The notes under the pieces were generated by a model. It worked only from the letters and a program-made list of their open reading frames with translations. It was not told where the DNA came from and did not search any database. A stretch of DNA of 64,000 nt from Shewanella sp. NIFS-20-20 (GTDB lineage: Bacteria; Pseudomonadota; Gammaproteobacteria; Enterobacterales; Shewanellaceae): NCBI RefSeq assembly GCF_019209865.1, contig NZ_JAHUTT010000008.1, positions 49,141 through 113,140 on the forward strand, given 5' to 3'. The number at the start of each line of letters is the position of its first letter. Positions within the stretch are counted from its first letter, which is position 1. Made by a program: the position numbers and the translations under genes. Shown here piece by piece: positions 1-9,280 of the stretch.

Positions 1-60
1 GGACCCAAGCTGACTTTTACCACCTGTGGTAGGAGTCGGCATTTTACTGAAGGAGGTTAT

Positions 61-1134
61 ATGGCGTTACCTTTACAAATTGAAACAGTAAGGCCATATC
101 TTAATGGCCAATGGCTTCAAATACTGGCGGCGTTGGTGCCAGAACTTGATGCCGCTATTGCTCGAAAAGGCCGTCATGTGGCTTGTCCTGTTCATGGCGG
201 TCGTGATGGCTTTAGGCTGTTCAAAGATGCTGAATATACCGGTGGTGGCGTTTGTAATACCTGCGGTATCTTTCATGATGGCTTTGAACTGTTGTCTTGG
301 ATTAATGGGTGGAACTTTGCTCAGTCTATTGAAGCAATTGGCCAAGTTCTTGGTATTCAACCCGGACAAATACAAGCACCTTCTCGGGCAATAACGCGTA
401 ACGCTGTTGATTGGAAGGCTAGAAAGCAGGACGAGGACAAAGCGATTATCCATCGCTTGAATCAAACCTGGGGAGAAACGCTATCTCTTGCAGATGCTCG
501 TGCGCAACCAGTTTGGAACTACTTGCATCGTCGTGGCATTGTTACCCGGCTTCGTCCTGAATGGGATTCGGTGCTGAGGTTTCATCCAAACTTGCCTTAC
601 CATGATGAAGATGGTCTGTTTATCGATAGCTACCCAGCGCTGCTAGGTAAAATCGTTACTCAGCAAGGGCGTTCGGCCACGTTTCATCGGATCTACCTAA
701 GTGAAGATGGATTCAAAGCGCCGGTTGAAAAGCCTAAAAAGATGATGCCCATACCAAGTGACAGAACAATCACTGGCGGTGCCATTCCGATTGGTGAGCC
801 TGGTGAAGTATTAGGTGTTTCTGAAGGCATCGAAACAGCTTTAGCGGTTACCAGAGCAACGGGACAAACATGTTGGTCGGTTGTGAATGCAACCCTACTG
901 GCTAGGTTTGAACCACCAAGTAATGTGAAAATGCTGTACATCTGGGCAGATCACGATCTCTCTGAGACCGGCCTGAATGCAGCGAATGAACTCAAGAAAA
1001 AAGCCTGGCAAAAAGGCATTCTGACACAAGTGTTGATCCCTCCGATACCAACGTCACTTGGCGTGAAAAGTTGGGATTGGAATGATGTGCTGAATGTTTA
1101 CGGTGCCATGGGCTTTCCTAAAGTTCATATCTGA
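61..1134 (+). CDS. Toprim-domain primase-like protein of the ICE core
   Basis: A 357-residue protein with two recognisable parts. Near residues 42-75 is a zinc-ribbon of the phage P4/CHC2 primase kind, with Cys-x2-His (CPVH) and Cys-x2-Cys (CNTC) pairs. Around residues 245-320 is a Toprim fold, with VSEGIETALA supplying the acidic residue and YIWADHDLS the Asp-x-Asp. This points to primer synthesis or another nucleotidyl transfer on ICE DNA, but no function has been shown from sequence alone. A strong AGGAGG lies just before the ATG, and a terminator follows at once. It corresponds to a conserved ORF upstream of traF in SXT/R391 elements. The preceding 60 bases hold no start of another gene and are probably the tail of an upstream unit. 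Confidence 0.8.
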   Translation: MALPLQIETVRPYLNGQWLQILAALVPELDAAIARKGRHVACPVHGGRDGFRLFKDAEYTGGGVCNTCGIFHDGFELLSWINGWNFAQSIEAIGQVLGIQPGQIQAPSRAITRNAVDWKARKQDEDKAIIHRLNQTWGETLSLADARAQPVWNYLHRRGIVTRLRPEWDSVLRFHPNLPYHDEDGLFIDSYPALLGKIVTQQGRSATFHRIYLSEDGFKAPVEKPKKMMPIPSDRTITGGAIPIGEPGEVLGVSEGIETALAVTRATGQTCWSVVNATLLARFEPPSNVKMLYIWADHDLSETGLNAANELKKKAWQKGILTQVLIPPIPTSLGVKSWDWNDVLNVYGAMGFPKVHI

Positions 1135-1137
1135 TCC

Positions 1138-1160
1138 AAGGGGCTTCGGCCCCTTTTTTT
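1138..1160 (+). terminator. Rho-independent terminator after the primase-like gene
   Basis: AAGGGGC, a TTCG tetraloop, GCCCCTT and then a run of T form a compact GC-rich hairpin with U-tract four bases after the stop codon. Confidence 0.9.
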
Positions 1161-1223
1161 GCGCCTTGCATATTTGAAAAAACATGGAGAATGAAAAATA
1201 GATAACCAATAGGAGAAACAAAC

Positions 1224-1928
1224 ATGATGGTATTAACCCTGTTAACAAAGCAGATTGATGGTGAGTTTACGGTTTACTGGAAGACCGGCCTTCGAAGAGG
1301 TGGTGAGCTAAAGGTCGATTTAGGTGAGCAATACGACAAGCTACCTGAGCAGCAAAAGCCAATTGCAGCTGAGCTCTATGCGATTCACCACCTATTGTCA
1401 GTGAAAGAGGTGATGGGGAGTAACCGAAGCGGCAATGGCCTTCAAATCCGGGTCAGTAAAGGAGCTATCAAAAAGTTACAGAAACAACGCTCAACTCAGC
1501 ATTCACTATACAGCCTGACCAGGTTCTTGCTCACCCGTTACCAAGAAGCACAGATATCGGTAGAGAAGCGGGACGATTGGCTCTCACATTCCTTCGAAGA
1601 ATACAGCGTCGATAATGCTACAGTGAGAGAAATCGATGAGGTCATCAACGTTCCGAACATTGGACCTGTCGTGGTGACTCGTCATGCACTGGAACGGTTT
1701 GTGGAACGGCTTTCAGACGGTGCTCCTAAGCATCCTTGGAAGGCTTTGTGCGCCAAATTGTGTAGCACAGAATTGGCAAAATCATTATTGCCAGAATATA
1801 TAGCTTCAAACAAAGCCAAAAAATACTTCGTACAGGCTGAGTTTTGGTGTCATGGCAGCTCTGGTATGCACTTTGTTATGGTGCCATCAGCTAACGTACT
1901 TACGTTAGTAACAGTGTTTAATAGATAG
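1224..1928 (+). CDS. Conserved ICE protein of unknown function (s073-like position)
   Basis: A 234-residue protein with an AGGAG ribosome site upstream of ATG-ATG. I see no signal peptide or membrane segment. The middle carries VVTRHALERFVERL, a His-x3-Arg arrangement found in several small RelE-like or nuclease-like folds, and the C-terminal stretch ends in a beta-strand-like TLVTVFNR; this resemblance is weak. By position, directly upstream of traF, it matches the conserved SXT ORF s073. Only about 90 bases separate it from traF, so no cargo sits in this interval, which I recall as one of the family's insertion hotspots. Function unknown. Confidence 0.7.
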   Translation: MMVLTLLTKQIDGEFTVYWKTGLRRGGELKVDLGEQYDKLPEQQKPIAAELYAIHHLLSVKEVMGSNRSGNGLQIRVSKGAIKKLQKQRSTQHSLYSLTRFLLTRYQEAQISVEKRDDWLSHSFEEYSVDNATVREIDEVINVPNIGPVVVTRHALERFVERLSDGAPKHPWKALCAKLCSTELAKSLLPEYIASNKAKKYFVQAEFWCHGSSGMHFVMVPSANVLTLVTVFNR

Positions 1929-2020
1929 TCAGAAACACACACGATTCCTTCATCTATCTGGCCAATCGCTCTTATGGGGATCTTTAGCATGTAGCTCTAT
2001 GAAATTTTCTGGAGCTGACA

Positions 2021-2965
2021 ATGAGAACCCCCTTGTTACCTTGGTTCATCCTATGGGTGACCATCCCAATCATTATTTTCTTTCTATTCATCTTGCCCGC
2101 CCATGCCAGTGATGGGCCATTCTATCAGCGTGGTCAGGAAGGCTGGTTTTGGTATCAGGTCATTCCTGAACCTGAGCAGCCTGATGAGCTGATAGAGCCG
2201 GAAGCTGGTGTCTTGGAGTCCAGTCAGAGCGAACTAAAGCCCTTCAGTGCCGCATGGTTCCGAGAGCATATGCAATCGTTTATGGACAAGGCAATTGATG
2301 AGCCAACGAGTGAGAATGTCAGAGCCTATCTTTATCTTCAGCGCGTCATGATGGATAAGGGCTCACTATTTGCTGATGTTAGTCAGCAGGTGGTCATGGG
2401 CGATCCTGTTTTGGATGAAATCAGTCGAAGACCCTTGGCGACTTATGCCGCCAATCGGATGGATAGAGAAGCTGGCACTCAACGGGATGTTGCTTTAGGT
2501 GAGGTAGCAAAACGAGCTGGCTTGTTCTTCTTCTATCGTTCGGATTGCCCTTACTGCCATGCTCAAGCGCCTATTATCGAATCCATGGCTTTGAACTACG
2601 GTTTTGAGGTGTTTGCTATTGCTGTTGATGGCTTGCCTTTACCCGGTGGAGAGTTTCCCAATTACAAAGTTGATTCAGGACAAGCACAATCCTTGTCCGT
2701 TACGACTGTCCCTGCCGTGTTCTTAGTTGATCCGCCTAATGTCATCACTCCGATTGGCCAAGGCGCAATGAGCCTTGATGAGCTCAATAATCGAATCATT
2801 CTCGCAGCCCATCAAGCCGGTTGGATTGACGATCAAACTTACTATGCCACCAGACCTGTTCAACCCGGCGTGTCACTCGCGATGTCAGCCCAAGAGCTTA
2901 ACGAAAAGATATTACAGGACCCTGAGTTCCTTGTTCGCTATCTGCGTGCACAAGGAGGGTTATAA
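2021..2965 (+). CDS. traF: TraF, periplasmic pilus assembly protein of the conjugative T4SS
   Basis: The 314-residue protein starts with a long hydrophobic signal sequence ending near the Ala-His-Ala at residues 27-29, so it is periplasmic. Residues about 165-265 form a thioredoxin-like domain with FFFYRSDCPYCHAQAP; the CPYC pair suggests a real redox site, unlike F-plasmid TraF which lacks it. TraF helps assemble the F-type pilus together with TraH. It is the first of a tight traF-traH-traG operon: the traH ATG begins two bases after the traF stop, preceded by AGGAGGG inside the traF coding end. An unusually strong hydrophobic start region precedes the mature chain. Confidence 0.95.
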   Translation: MRTPLLPWFILWVTIPIIIFFLFILPAHASDGPFYQRGQEGWFWYQVIPEPEQPDELIEPEAGVLESSQSELKPFSAAWFREHMQSFMDKAIDEPTSENVRAYLYLQRVMMDKGSLFADVSQQVVMGDPVLDEISRRPLATYAANRMDREAGTQRDVALGEVAKRAGLFFFYRSDCPYCHAQAPIIESMALNYGFEVFAIAVDGLPLPGGEFPNYKVDSGQAQSLSVTTVPAVFLVDPPNVITPIGQGAMSLDELNNRIILAAHQAGWIDDQTYYATRPVQPGVSLAMSAQELNEKILQDPEFLVRYLRAQGGL

Positions 2966-2967
2966 CG

Positions 2968-4356
2968 ATGAAAAAAGTATTCCGAGTATCGCTAATCGCC
3001 TGTGCGATTGGTTTTTCATCTATGAGCCAAGCAAGCTTGCAACAGGAGATGAACCAGTTGTTTGGTTCAATGACCAACGCCACTGCGCCAGGTGTATTCG
3101 AGAGTCAGCGGCGTGGCGTTATATCTGGTGGAAGCGTTGTTGTCCGTAACAGGATCATGAACGAGAACCTCGTCTCTATGGTGCCTCCGTCATTCCAAGC
3201 CGGTTGTGGTGGCATTGATATGTTCGCGGGAAGTTTGTCATTTGTTAACGCGGATCAGTTTGTTCAATTACTTCGCTCTGTTGCTGCAAACGCCAAGGGG
3301 TACGCATTCCAATTGGCGCTCAGTGCTATGTGTGAGAAATGCTCCCAGCACATGGAGACACTGCAAAAGAAAATCCAGCAGTTGAACGAGTATTTTGGCA
3401 ATTCCTGTCAAATGGCTCAGGGAGTCGTGAACGATACCCTGGCTGCTTTTGGTAAAAAGGGGCAAACAGAAGCCAGCATGTTGAGCTCACTAAAAGGGGC
3501 TGGAGACGTTTTTACCAGTTGGAGTGAGTCCAATGGTAAGAACCCATATGAGAACGCTTCGAGTGTCGCGGCATCTGATGTAAACAGAACGATTAAAGGT
3601 AACTTGGTCTGGCGAGCACTGAAACGTCATTCGGCATCAAGCTGGTTTGCATCGGGGGATGACCGTTTTCTTGAAGCAGTTATGTCGGTGACTGGTTCGA
3701 TCATTGTTGGTGATCTAGCTAATGCCGCTGATGGCCAAGGTAAAGCCCCAAAACTGACCAGGCTGAATGGCAATAAAGTGACTATTGAGCATCTAATTCA
3801 TGGCGGTAACGTCGCTATGTACCGATGTGACACAGTGACGCAAGACGGTTGTCTGAACCCAATAATCACTAACGTGACTCTTACCGGGTTATCAACTCAG
3901 GTAGAAAATTTACTTCTTGGTACAGGTTCTAGTAACGGCATTATTTTTAAGTTTGCTCGAAATACAGGGGCTGCTAGCGCCACCGAAAAGGCTTTTATGA
4001 CCTCGGCTCCTGCCAGCATTGGGGGCATGATTCGAACTCTTTCTGCATTAAATGAAGGGGCCGCTAGGTCGTTTGCTTCACGAGCGGCACCATTTATTGC
4101 TGTTGAGATGGCCCGAGCATTGGTTGAAGACATGCTCAATGCAGCTAGAAGTACCTCCGGTGTGGAAGATCATGCCTATGCGAAGTTATTAACTGAAGAC
4201 CTTGAACGTGCACGTCGCCAAATCAATGAGGAGTACGCCGCGTTGCAGCGAAGATACGGCTCAGAGCAAGAGTTGCTGGCACATTTTAACCAGGTGATTC
4301 AGACCATTCGCAAACAGCGTTATTACACCGTTAAATCTACGGCGCTGGGGGAATAG
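2968..4356 (+). CDS. traH: TraH, conjugative pilus assembly protein
   Basis: 462 residues with an N-terminal signal peptide ending at about Ala22 (SMSQAS). It belongs to the F-type TraH family, a periplasmic or outer-membrane-associated component that works with TraF in pilus extension. Cysteines around residues 78 and 117-148 (including CEKC) are likely disulphides, fitting the redox-active TraF next door. The C-terminal 60 residues are helical and charged. The gene lies two bases after traF and three before traG, so the three are certainly co-transcribed. Length agrees with SXT TraH. Confidence 0.95.
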   Translation: MKKVFRVSLIACAIGFSSMSQASLQQEMNQLFGSMTNATAPGVFESQRRGVISGGSVVVRNRIMNENLVSMVPPSFQAGCGGIDMFAGSLSFVNADQFVQLLRSVAANAKGYAFQLALSAMCEKCSQHMETLQKKIQQLNEYFGNSCQMAQGVVNDTLAAFGKKGQTEASMLSSLKGAGDVFTSWSESNGKNPYENASSVAASDVNRTIKGNLVWRALKRHSASSWFASGDDRFLEAVMSVTGSIIVGDLANAADGQGKAPKLTRLNGNKVTIEHLIHGGNVAMYRCDTVTQDGCLNPIITNVTLTGLSTQVENLLLGTGSSNGIIFKFARNTGAASATEKAFMTSAPASIGGMIRTLSALNEGAARSFASRAAPFIAVEMARALVEDMLNAARSTSGVEDHAYAKLLTEDLERARRQINEEYAALQRRYGSEQELLAHFNQVIQTIRKQRYYTVKSTALGE

Positions 4357-4359
4357 GTC

Positions 4360-7300
4360 ATGTGGGAAATCTATTCCATCGGGGATTCGGCTTTTTTAGA
4401 GCAGGTCCTGAACGCTGTCGCGATGATCACTGGTACAGGCGATTTTACTTCAATGGTTCGCATTGGCTTGCTCATTGGGGTATTGATGGTCTCTGTCCAG
4501 GCCTTAATGCAAGGCGGTCGTGGGATTAACTTTCAACACGTTTTAGTCTCATGGCTAGTCTTTGCAACCATGTTTGGACCCAGTACCCGAGTGAGCATTG
4601 AGGATGCGTACACCGGACAAGTTCGAGTGGTTGATAATGTGCCCATCGGTGTTGCTGCCGCAGGTAGTACGATTTCGACTGTTGGCTTTCAAATCACGCG
4701 ATTGTTTGAAACCGCCTTCTCAACTCCCGCGATGACGGAATACGGCTTTGCATCCAGTTTACAGTCACTGATTAAAGTGAGAAAACAGGTGATGGATCGC
4801 TCTGGGTTGGGTGATGCAAATCGTGTCGGCGGCTCGGACATCGAGCAATCGTGGTTTAACTACATCAAAGAGTGCACCTTGATTGGTATCGACATCGGCC
4901 AAAAGAACCTCGATCAGGTGCTGAGTGATCCTAACCCGATGACAGCGATTAGGTTTGATTCGCGCATTTATGGCACTCGAATCATGCTCAGTGGTAGCAG
5001 TAGCGATCTGGACTGCACCGATGCCTATAGCCAACTGAAACTCATGACAGAATCAACCTTCATTCCAAGGCTTAAACAGGTTCTGTCAGCCTCATTGGGG
5101 ACTTCGTCAGCAACGGACACTGATGACGTGATCCGAAATGCACTGAATAACCTTGGTTTGGCTTCGGTTAACACCCAAGAGTATATGACCGCGTCAGTGC
5201 TTTTGCCTATTTATGAGCAAAGCGTGACGGGCAAGTATATGGATGATCAAGCTTTCACCGCAGCCGTTATGGTTAACCAAGCGATTGAGCAGCGTAATAC
5301 GCAATGGGCGGCGGAGCAGACCCTGTTCCAGAGTATCGTTCGTCCGATGATGACGTTTTTTGAGGGGTTCATTTACGCCATCACCCCATTGATGGCCTTT
5401 GTGATAGCCCTTGGCCAAATCGGGATGCGAATGGCTGGGAAGTACTTGTTAATCCTGCTTTGGATTCAACTTTGGATGCCTGTCATGGCCATCATTAACC
5501 TATATATTCATTTAACCGTTGCAGGGAAAATGTCTGCTCTTGATGCCTTTGCAGGTACAGAAGTGCCATCTTTTGCTGGGATGATGCAGATGGATTCAGT
5601 GCTGCAAACCTGGATAGCTACTGGCGGCATGTTGGCGTCGAGTGTTCCGGCGATTTCGCTCATGCTCGTTTATGGCTCAGCAATAACCGCTACCCACTTG
5701 GCTGGGCGTCTACAAAACGGTGATGCCATTGATGAAAAGCTGGCAAGTCCAGATGTCGCGAAAAATGCCCCGGTAATGCAATCACAGTCAATGTTCCAAA
5801 ATTCAGCCCTCACTGGTTCTGCTATGACCGGCGCGTCAAACCTACTAAGCAGTTTCTCTGTCGGAAACGCAGTGGGTTCAATGGTCGGCTCTGCAAAAGA
5901 ATCCATGACTCAGGCAACTCAAGCCTTTAGCCGTCAGGTTGGCAATACCATGAGTCGAACCTTTGGTGAAAAGCTAAGTTACGACAACCTTTCTTCGGTT
6001 GGACGTCAGATCGGTTCTTCTAATTCCGCATCTAGCGCCGTTGTTAATCAGGTTACTGATGACCTGCAAACACGGTATGGTTTCGGAGACGATAAAAAAG
6101 ACGCTGTACGTGGCTTGGTATCGGGCGTGTTATCGGGAGGCCTTAGGGTCGGTGGAGATGGAACCATTACAAATACCGGTGATAAAGAAGTAGCAGATAA
6201 AGGGTTCTTGGGAAGATTACTTGGTACAGGGGGGAATGACTCCCCACAAGGCAACCTACCAGGAGTGGATAAGCCTGAATCATCAAGAGTGCCAAAAATA
6301 TCACGGTTACGAGCAGGCTTGGATTTAGGTGGTAACTTTAGTGGCCAAGTTGAGTCATCAGAGGGCAGTTCTCGGTCAACGACCGCAAATACGCTCACTG
6401 GGGAGATGCAAAGCTTGGCATCAAGTGATTCACGACGTGCTGAGTATCGCGATGCAATGGTTAAAGACCTTTCAGATTCAAGACGCTCTGGCGTTGAGAT
6501 GTCGTTGTCTAATCAAGACTATCAGTCACTTCAGAGTTCAGCACAAGACGTTATCACGGCATCAAACCGCTTTAGTGAGCTTGATCAGGCCAGCTACAGT
6601 CTATCAGGACAAAGGAACACGGATGGTGCGACGTTAACTCGATTAGCAGCGGATAATCCTGAAGTCATGGATTATTTAGGTCGCTATATGAACCAGCATG
6701 TTGAAGCAGGTAACCGATTACGTGAAAACCTTCCAATGTATCAGCGCTTGCTACCTGATGATAATCAGGCGTATGTGGCCGCAGCTATGGAGTCTTTAAC
6801 CTATAGCAACTCCTCAACGCCCGCTGAACGAGACAATGACTATCAAGCAGCAATGACTGTTATGGCCATGGCTACCGGAGCCGATTTACGATCTATTCAG
6901 CCACGCTCTAATGAAGGCTTGTCATCAACTGCACCTACTTTTGGTGGCACTCAAAGCCAAGTGGAATCGGGTGTATTGAGAGGCTACGAGGATGCTGCAA
7001 CTGTTCAAACTCAGTTCAACGCAGCTCAATCAGCTTACCAAACTAATTTGTCTGGTGTTGATGGACAACTAAATGCGCATCAACAACAAGCCCAACAGGC
7101 CGTAGTTTCTGACACAAGTACCTATCAATCTGGACTAAACAGTGAAGCTGGCTCTCAGTGGCGATCTCGCATTATGGCTGATGATAGCGGAGTTTCTGGT
7201 GCTGAAATGTTCTTCAACAGCGCCAGTGCTATTGGTGACTTCAGTGGCAAGCATACTGATGCAGCACTGCATACCTTGAATCACTTTGGCGAAGACTATG

Positions 7301-7929
7301 AGAGTTACAAGGAGCAAGCACTTGAAGACCCTAGCTCACGAGGTTTCTTGCACAATGCAACGGTGGCCAGTAAATCAACCTGGGATGGCTTAAAAGCAGC
7401 CGTTGACGCCGGAACCTCTTTGGAAAACCCATTGACGGCGTTTAATGATGCATACAGTGGATCGAGTGCGCAGTATGCCTCCGAAGTAAACTGGGGTACT
7501 AAGTCTGAAGCCATGTTGGCTGGGGCATTCGGTGCGGCAGTTAACAATCGATATGGTGAGTTCTTAGAACAGTATGCCGATGATTTTAAACAGGAAGCAT
7601 ACAGCGAAGGGCAGAGAATGGGATTGACCCCGATTCAAAGTCAAGTGTTCGCTCAAGCTTTCAATGAAGGTTTGGCGGGGCGCGTTTTCAACTCTGAAGA
7701 CTCATCGAGTTGGTCGCCTGAAATGCTTGGTCTAAGGGAGCAAATGCTAAATGAGTATCGTCAAAAAGATGAGAGCGGTGCTTACATCCCCGACAGTGTG
7801 TCCGAAGAAGATAAAGCATTTGTGGATAAGCAGATTGCAGTGATCTCAAATGCATCCCTTGCTGGAGATTATGCTCAGAACAACTTGATCGATATTAGGG
7901 CCTATAACCAGGCTTCAGGAAGGAACTAA
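4360..7929 (+). CDS. traG: TraG, mating-pair stabilisation and entry-exclusion target
   Basis: 1189 residues, the full SXT/R391 length. The N-terminal 450 residues carry several membrane segments (around 32-50, 62-74, 335-355, 362-388 and 425-445), and the remainder is a long periplasmic, Ser/Gln-rich helical region. TraG acts in pilus assembly and mating-pair stabilisation. In the recipient, Eex in the inner membrane recognises donor TraG and blocks redundant transfer. The exclusion-specificity residues reported at 606-608 (P-G-D in the S group, T-D-D in the R group) read T-G-D here by my count. Last gene of the tra block; a terminator follows. Confidence 0.95.
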   Translation: MWEIYSIGDSAFLEQVLNAVAMITGTGDFTSMVRIGLLIGVLMVSVQALMQGGRGINFQHVLVSWLVFATMFGPSTRVSIEDAYTGQVRVVDNVPIGVAAAGSTISTVGFQITRLFETAFSTPAMTEYGFASSLQSLIKVRKQVMDRSGLGDANRVGGSDIEQSWFNYIKECTLIGIDIGQKNLDQVLSDPNPMTAIRFDSRIYGTRIMLSGSSSDLDCTDAYSQLKLMTESTFIPRLKQVLSASLGTSSATDTDDVIRNALNNLGLASVNTQEYMTASVLLPIYEQSVTGKYMDDQAFTAAVMVNQAIEQRNTQWAAEQTLFQSIVRPMMTFFEGFIYAITPLMAFVIALGQIGMRMAGKYLLILLWIQLWMPVMAIINLYIHLTVAGKMSALDAFAGTEVPSFAGMMQMDSVLQTWIATGGMLASSVPAISLMLVYGSAITATHLAGRLQNGDAIDEKLASPDVAKNAPVMQSQSMFQNSALTGSAMTGASNLLSSFSVGNAVGSMVGSAKESMTQATQAFSRQVGNTMSRTFGEKLSYDNLSSVGRQIGSSNSASSAVVNQVTDDLQTRYGFGDDKKDAVRGLVSGVLSGGLRVGGDGTITNTGDKEVADKGFLGRLLGTGGNDSPQGNLPGVDKPESSRVPKISRLRAGLDLGGNFSGQVESSEGSSRSTTANTLTGEMQSLASSDSRRAEYRDAMVKDLSDSRRSGVEMSLSNQDYQSLQSSAQDVITASNRFSELDQASYSLSGQRNTDGATLTRLAADNPEVMDYLGRYMNQHVEAGNRLRENLPMYQRLLPDDNQAYVAAAMESLTYSNSSTPAERDNDYQAAMTVMAMATGADLRSIQPRSNEGLSSTAPTFGGTQSQVESGVLRGYEDAATVQTQFNAAQSAYQTNLSGVDGQLNAHQQQAQQAVVSDTSTYQSGLNSEAGSQWRSRIMADDSGVSGAEMFFNSASAIGDFSGKHTDAALHTLNHFGEDYESYKEQALEDPSSRGFLHNATVASKSTWDGLKAAVDAGTSLENPLTAFNDAYSGSSAQYASEVNWGTKSEAMLAGAFGAAVNNRYGEFLEQYADDFKQEAYSEGQRMGLTPIQSQVFAQAFNEGLAGRVFNSEDSSSWSPEMLGLREQMLNEYRQKDESGAYIPDSVSEEDKAFVDKQIAVISNASLAGDYAQNNLIDIRAYNQASGRN

Positions 7930-7939
7930 AAACAGAAGG

Positions 7940-7971
7940 TAGCCAGCTTGTGATGGGCTGGCTATTTTTTT
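7940..7971 (+). terminator. Terminator of traFHG between convergent traG and eex
   Basis: TAGCCAGC, a nine-base loop, GCTGGCTA and then seven T. The hairpin overlaps the 3' end of eex on the other strand. Confidence 0.85.
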
Positions 7972-8393
7972 GGCCTTTTGGGGAGGATAGATGAGCGACC
8001 GTCTGCAAATTCGTTTACCCAGTACCAATATTTTTTTTCGCTCAGGCTTAGTTCTCGACCGGTATCTTTCAGTTGTCTTTGAAATAAATGGATTAGTCCG
8101 CTTAAGCCTAAGAAAGCTAAACCGACACATAAAATTGCCCAACTCGCTTGCCAATATGCGATTGCTAAACACATAGTGGTGATGGTTATAAGTCCGATAG
8201 GACTAGCAGTTGCTTTGAATCCCAAGTAGCTGAAAAAAACGATGGTGCAAATCAGAAATGGCAAAGCCGCTAACTTGGCAGATGCCGTAAATATTTCTGA
8301 TGGAAAAAAATGAGCCGCTGCCAAAGTCGCCAGAAAAAGCCCCAGTGATATAAACCAGCAGCGTGCTGGTAAAGATTTAAGTAAGTTTGTCAT
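7962..8393 (-). CDS. eex: Eex, inner-membrane entry exclusion protein
   Basis: Starting at ATG 8393 the product is 143 residues, the known length of SXT and R391 Eex; a longer in-frame start eight codons upstream is less likely. It has hydrophobic stretches at about 10-28, 32-52, 57-75 and 78-98, then a charged tail ending in KRPKK. Eex sits in the recipient inner membrane and excludes donors carrying a TraG of the same group. The gene faces traG and is read toward it, so it is expressed independently of the tra operon. I could not assign it to group S or R by sight. Confidence 0.92.
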   Translation of the reverse strand: MTNLLKSLPARCWFISLGLFLATLAAAHFFPSEIFTASAKLAALPFLICTIVFFSYLGFKATASPIGLITITTMCLAIAYWQASWAILCVGLAFLGLSGLIHLFQRQLKDTGRELSLSEKKYWYWVNEFADGRSSILPKRPKK

Positions 8394-8450
8394 CTTCTTA
8401 GTACTCTCAAAGTGCACGGGCGGTGCCCAATCAAATCATGCATCAGCATG

Positions 8451-8984
8451 TTAGTCCTCAAAAAGTGCTCTAGTGGTTTGCTCGGCCATAATCTCGCACA
8501 CAGGACATTTAAGCTGAATGCGCTGTTGAGATACCGTCAAATACAGACTGCCGCATCGACACCGGTGTAAGGATGCTAGCTGTGATCTTAAATCACGAGC
8601 TAGAACCCAACCTTCATTAATGGTTAGTTTTTTCCAGGGGATCTCAGATGGAAGATCTGCTTCTTCCCTTGCAACCAAGTACGCATCGTAAGCCTTCATC
8701 AAAGCATCAATATTTAATTGCTTGTAGACATTATCACCACCAATATTTACATAAAGCGCCATCAGCAGGGAGCCTTCAACTAGGGCTCTTCTGCTTTTAA
8801 CAATGGCATCAGATTCTGGTAATTGACCAGGACAAGGTGACTTGCCAGTCACTTCTTTGTGCAGCCTTCTGATAATGTGGATTGGCAAACCAGTATCGAG
8901 CGCGATGATCGTTGTTCGAAATCCGTATTTAATAAGCAGTGAGGCTCGGGTAAACAGCTCACTTTTGGACAGGTTATCAATCAT
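8451..8984 (-). CDS. setC: SetC, FlhC-like transcription activator subunit
   Basis: 177 residues of the FlhC family. The C-terminal half contains CRC, then KCPVCEIM: the Cys set that binds zinc in FlhC. With SetD it forms the SetC-SetD complex that switches on int, xis and the conjugation operons of SXT/R391 elements after SetR is inactivated. Its ATG overlaps the setD stop codon (shared ATGA), so the two are translationally coupled. It is the last gene of the leftward operon that starts at croS. Confidence 0.95.
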   Translation of the reverse strand: MIDNLSKSELFTRASLLIKYGFRTTIIALDTGLPIHIIRRLHKEVTGKSPCPGQLPESDAIVKSRRALVEGSLLMALYVNIGGDNVYKQLNIDALMKAYDAYLVAREEADLPSEIPWKKLTINEGWVLARDLRSQLASLHRCRCGSLYLTVSQQRIQLKCPVCEIMAEQTTRALFED

Positions 8985-9280
8985 GCATCCCCCTTGTTGT
9001 TTAGGGTTGATAATAAATAAGCGATTCTTGGGATACCTGTGCCTTTGCTCTTCACCATCTCAATCAGTTGGCTTTGGTTACCCCTTGGTTGAAACAGCAT
9101 GAATGATGAGGTCGCCACTCGTTGCAGGTCATCAACACCAGCATTAATCAAAGCATCAACCACGTCGCGTGTAAGTCCAAAGCGCAAGACGGCCTCTTGC
9201 GGATCAATTCGCGCTAATTCTCGTGCTGCGTGCAGGTACGCCAAATTTAATTGATAGAAGTCTTGTTGATTGGTTGTCAT
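8981..9280 (-). CDS. setD: SetD, FlhD-like transcription activator subunit
   Basis: 99 residues of the FlhD family, the partner of SetC in the master activator of the ICE. The N-terminal segment QQDFYQLNLAYLHAARELAR aligns with the FlhD dimer helix. Its start overlaps the stop of the transglycosylase gene upstream and its stop overlaps the setC start, giving a fully coupled operon. Confidence 0.94.
   Translation of the reverse strand: MTTNQQDFYQLNLAYLHAARELARIDPQEAVLRFGLTRDVVDALINAGVDDLQRVATSSFMLFQPRGNQSQLIEMVKSKGTGIPRIAYLLSTLNNKGDA

Noticed and set aside
6048..6398. A 116-codon minus-strand frame inside traG
   Set aside because: Lies opposite a complete conserved coding region and shows no protein-like features.
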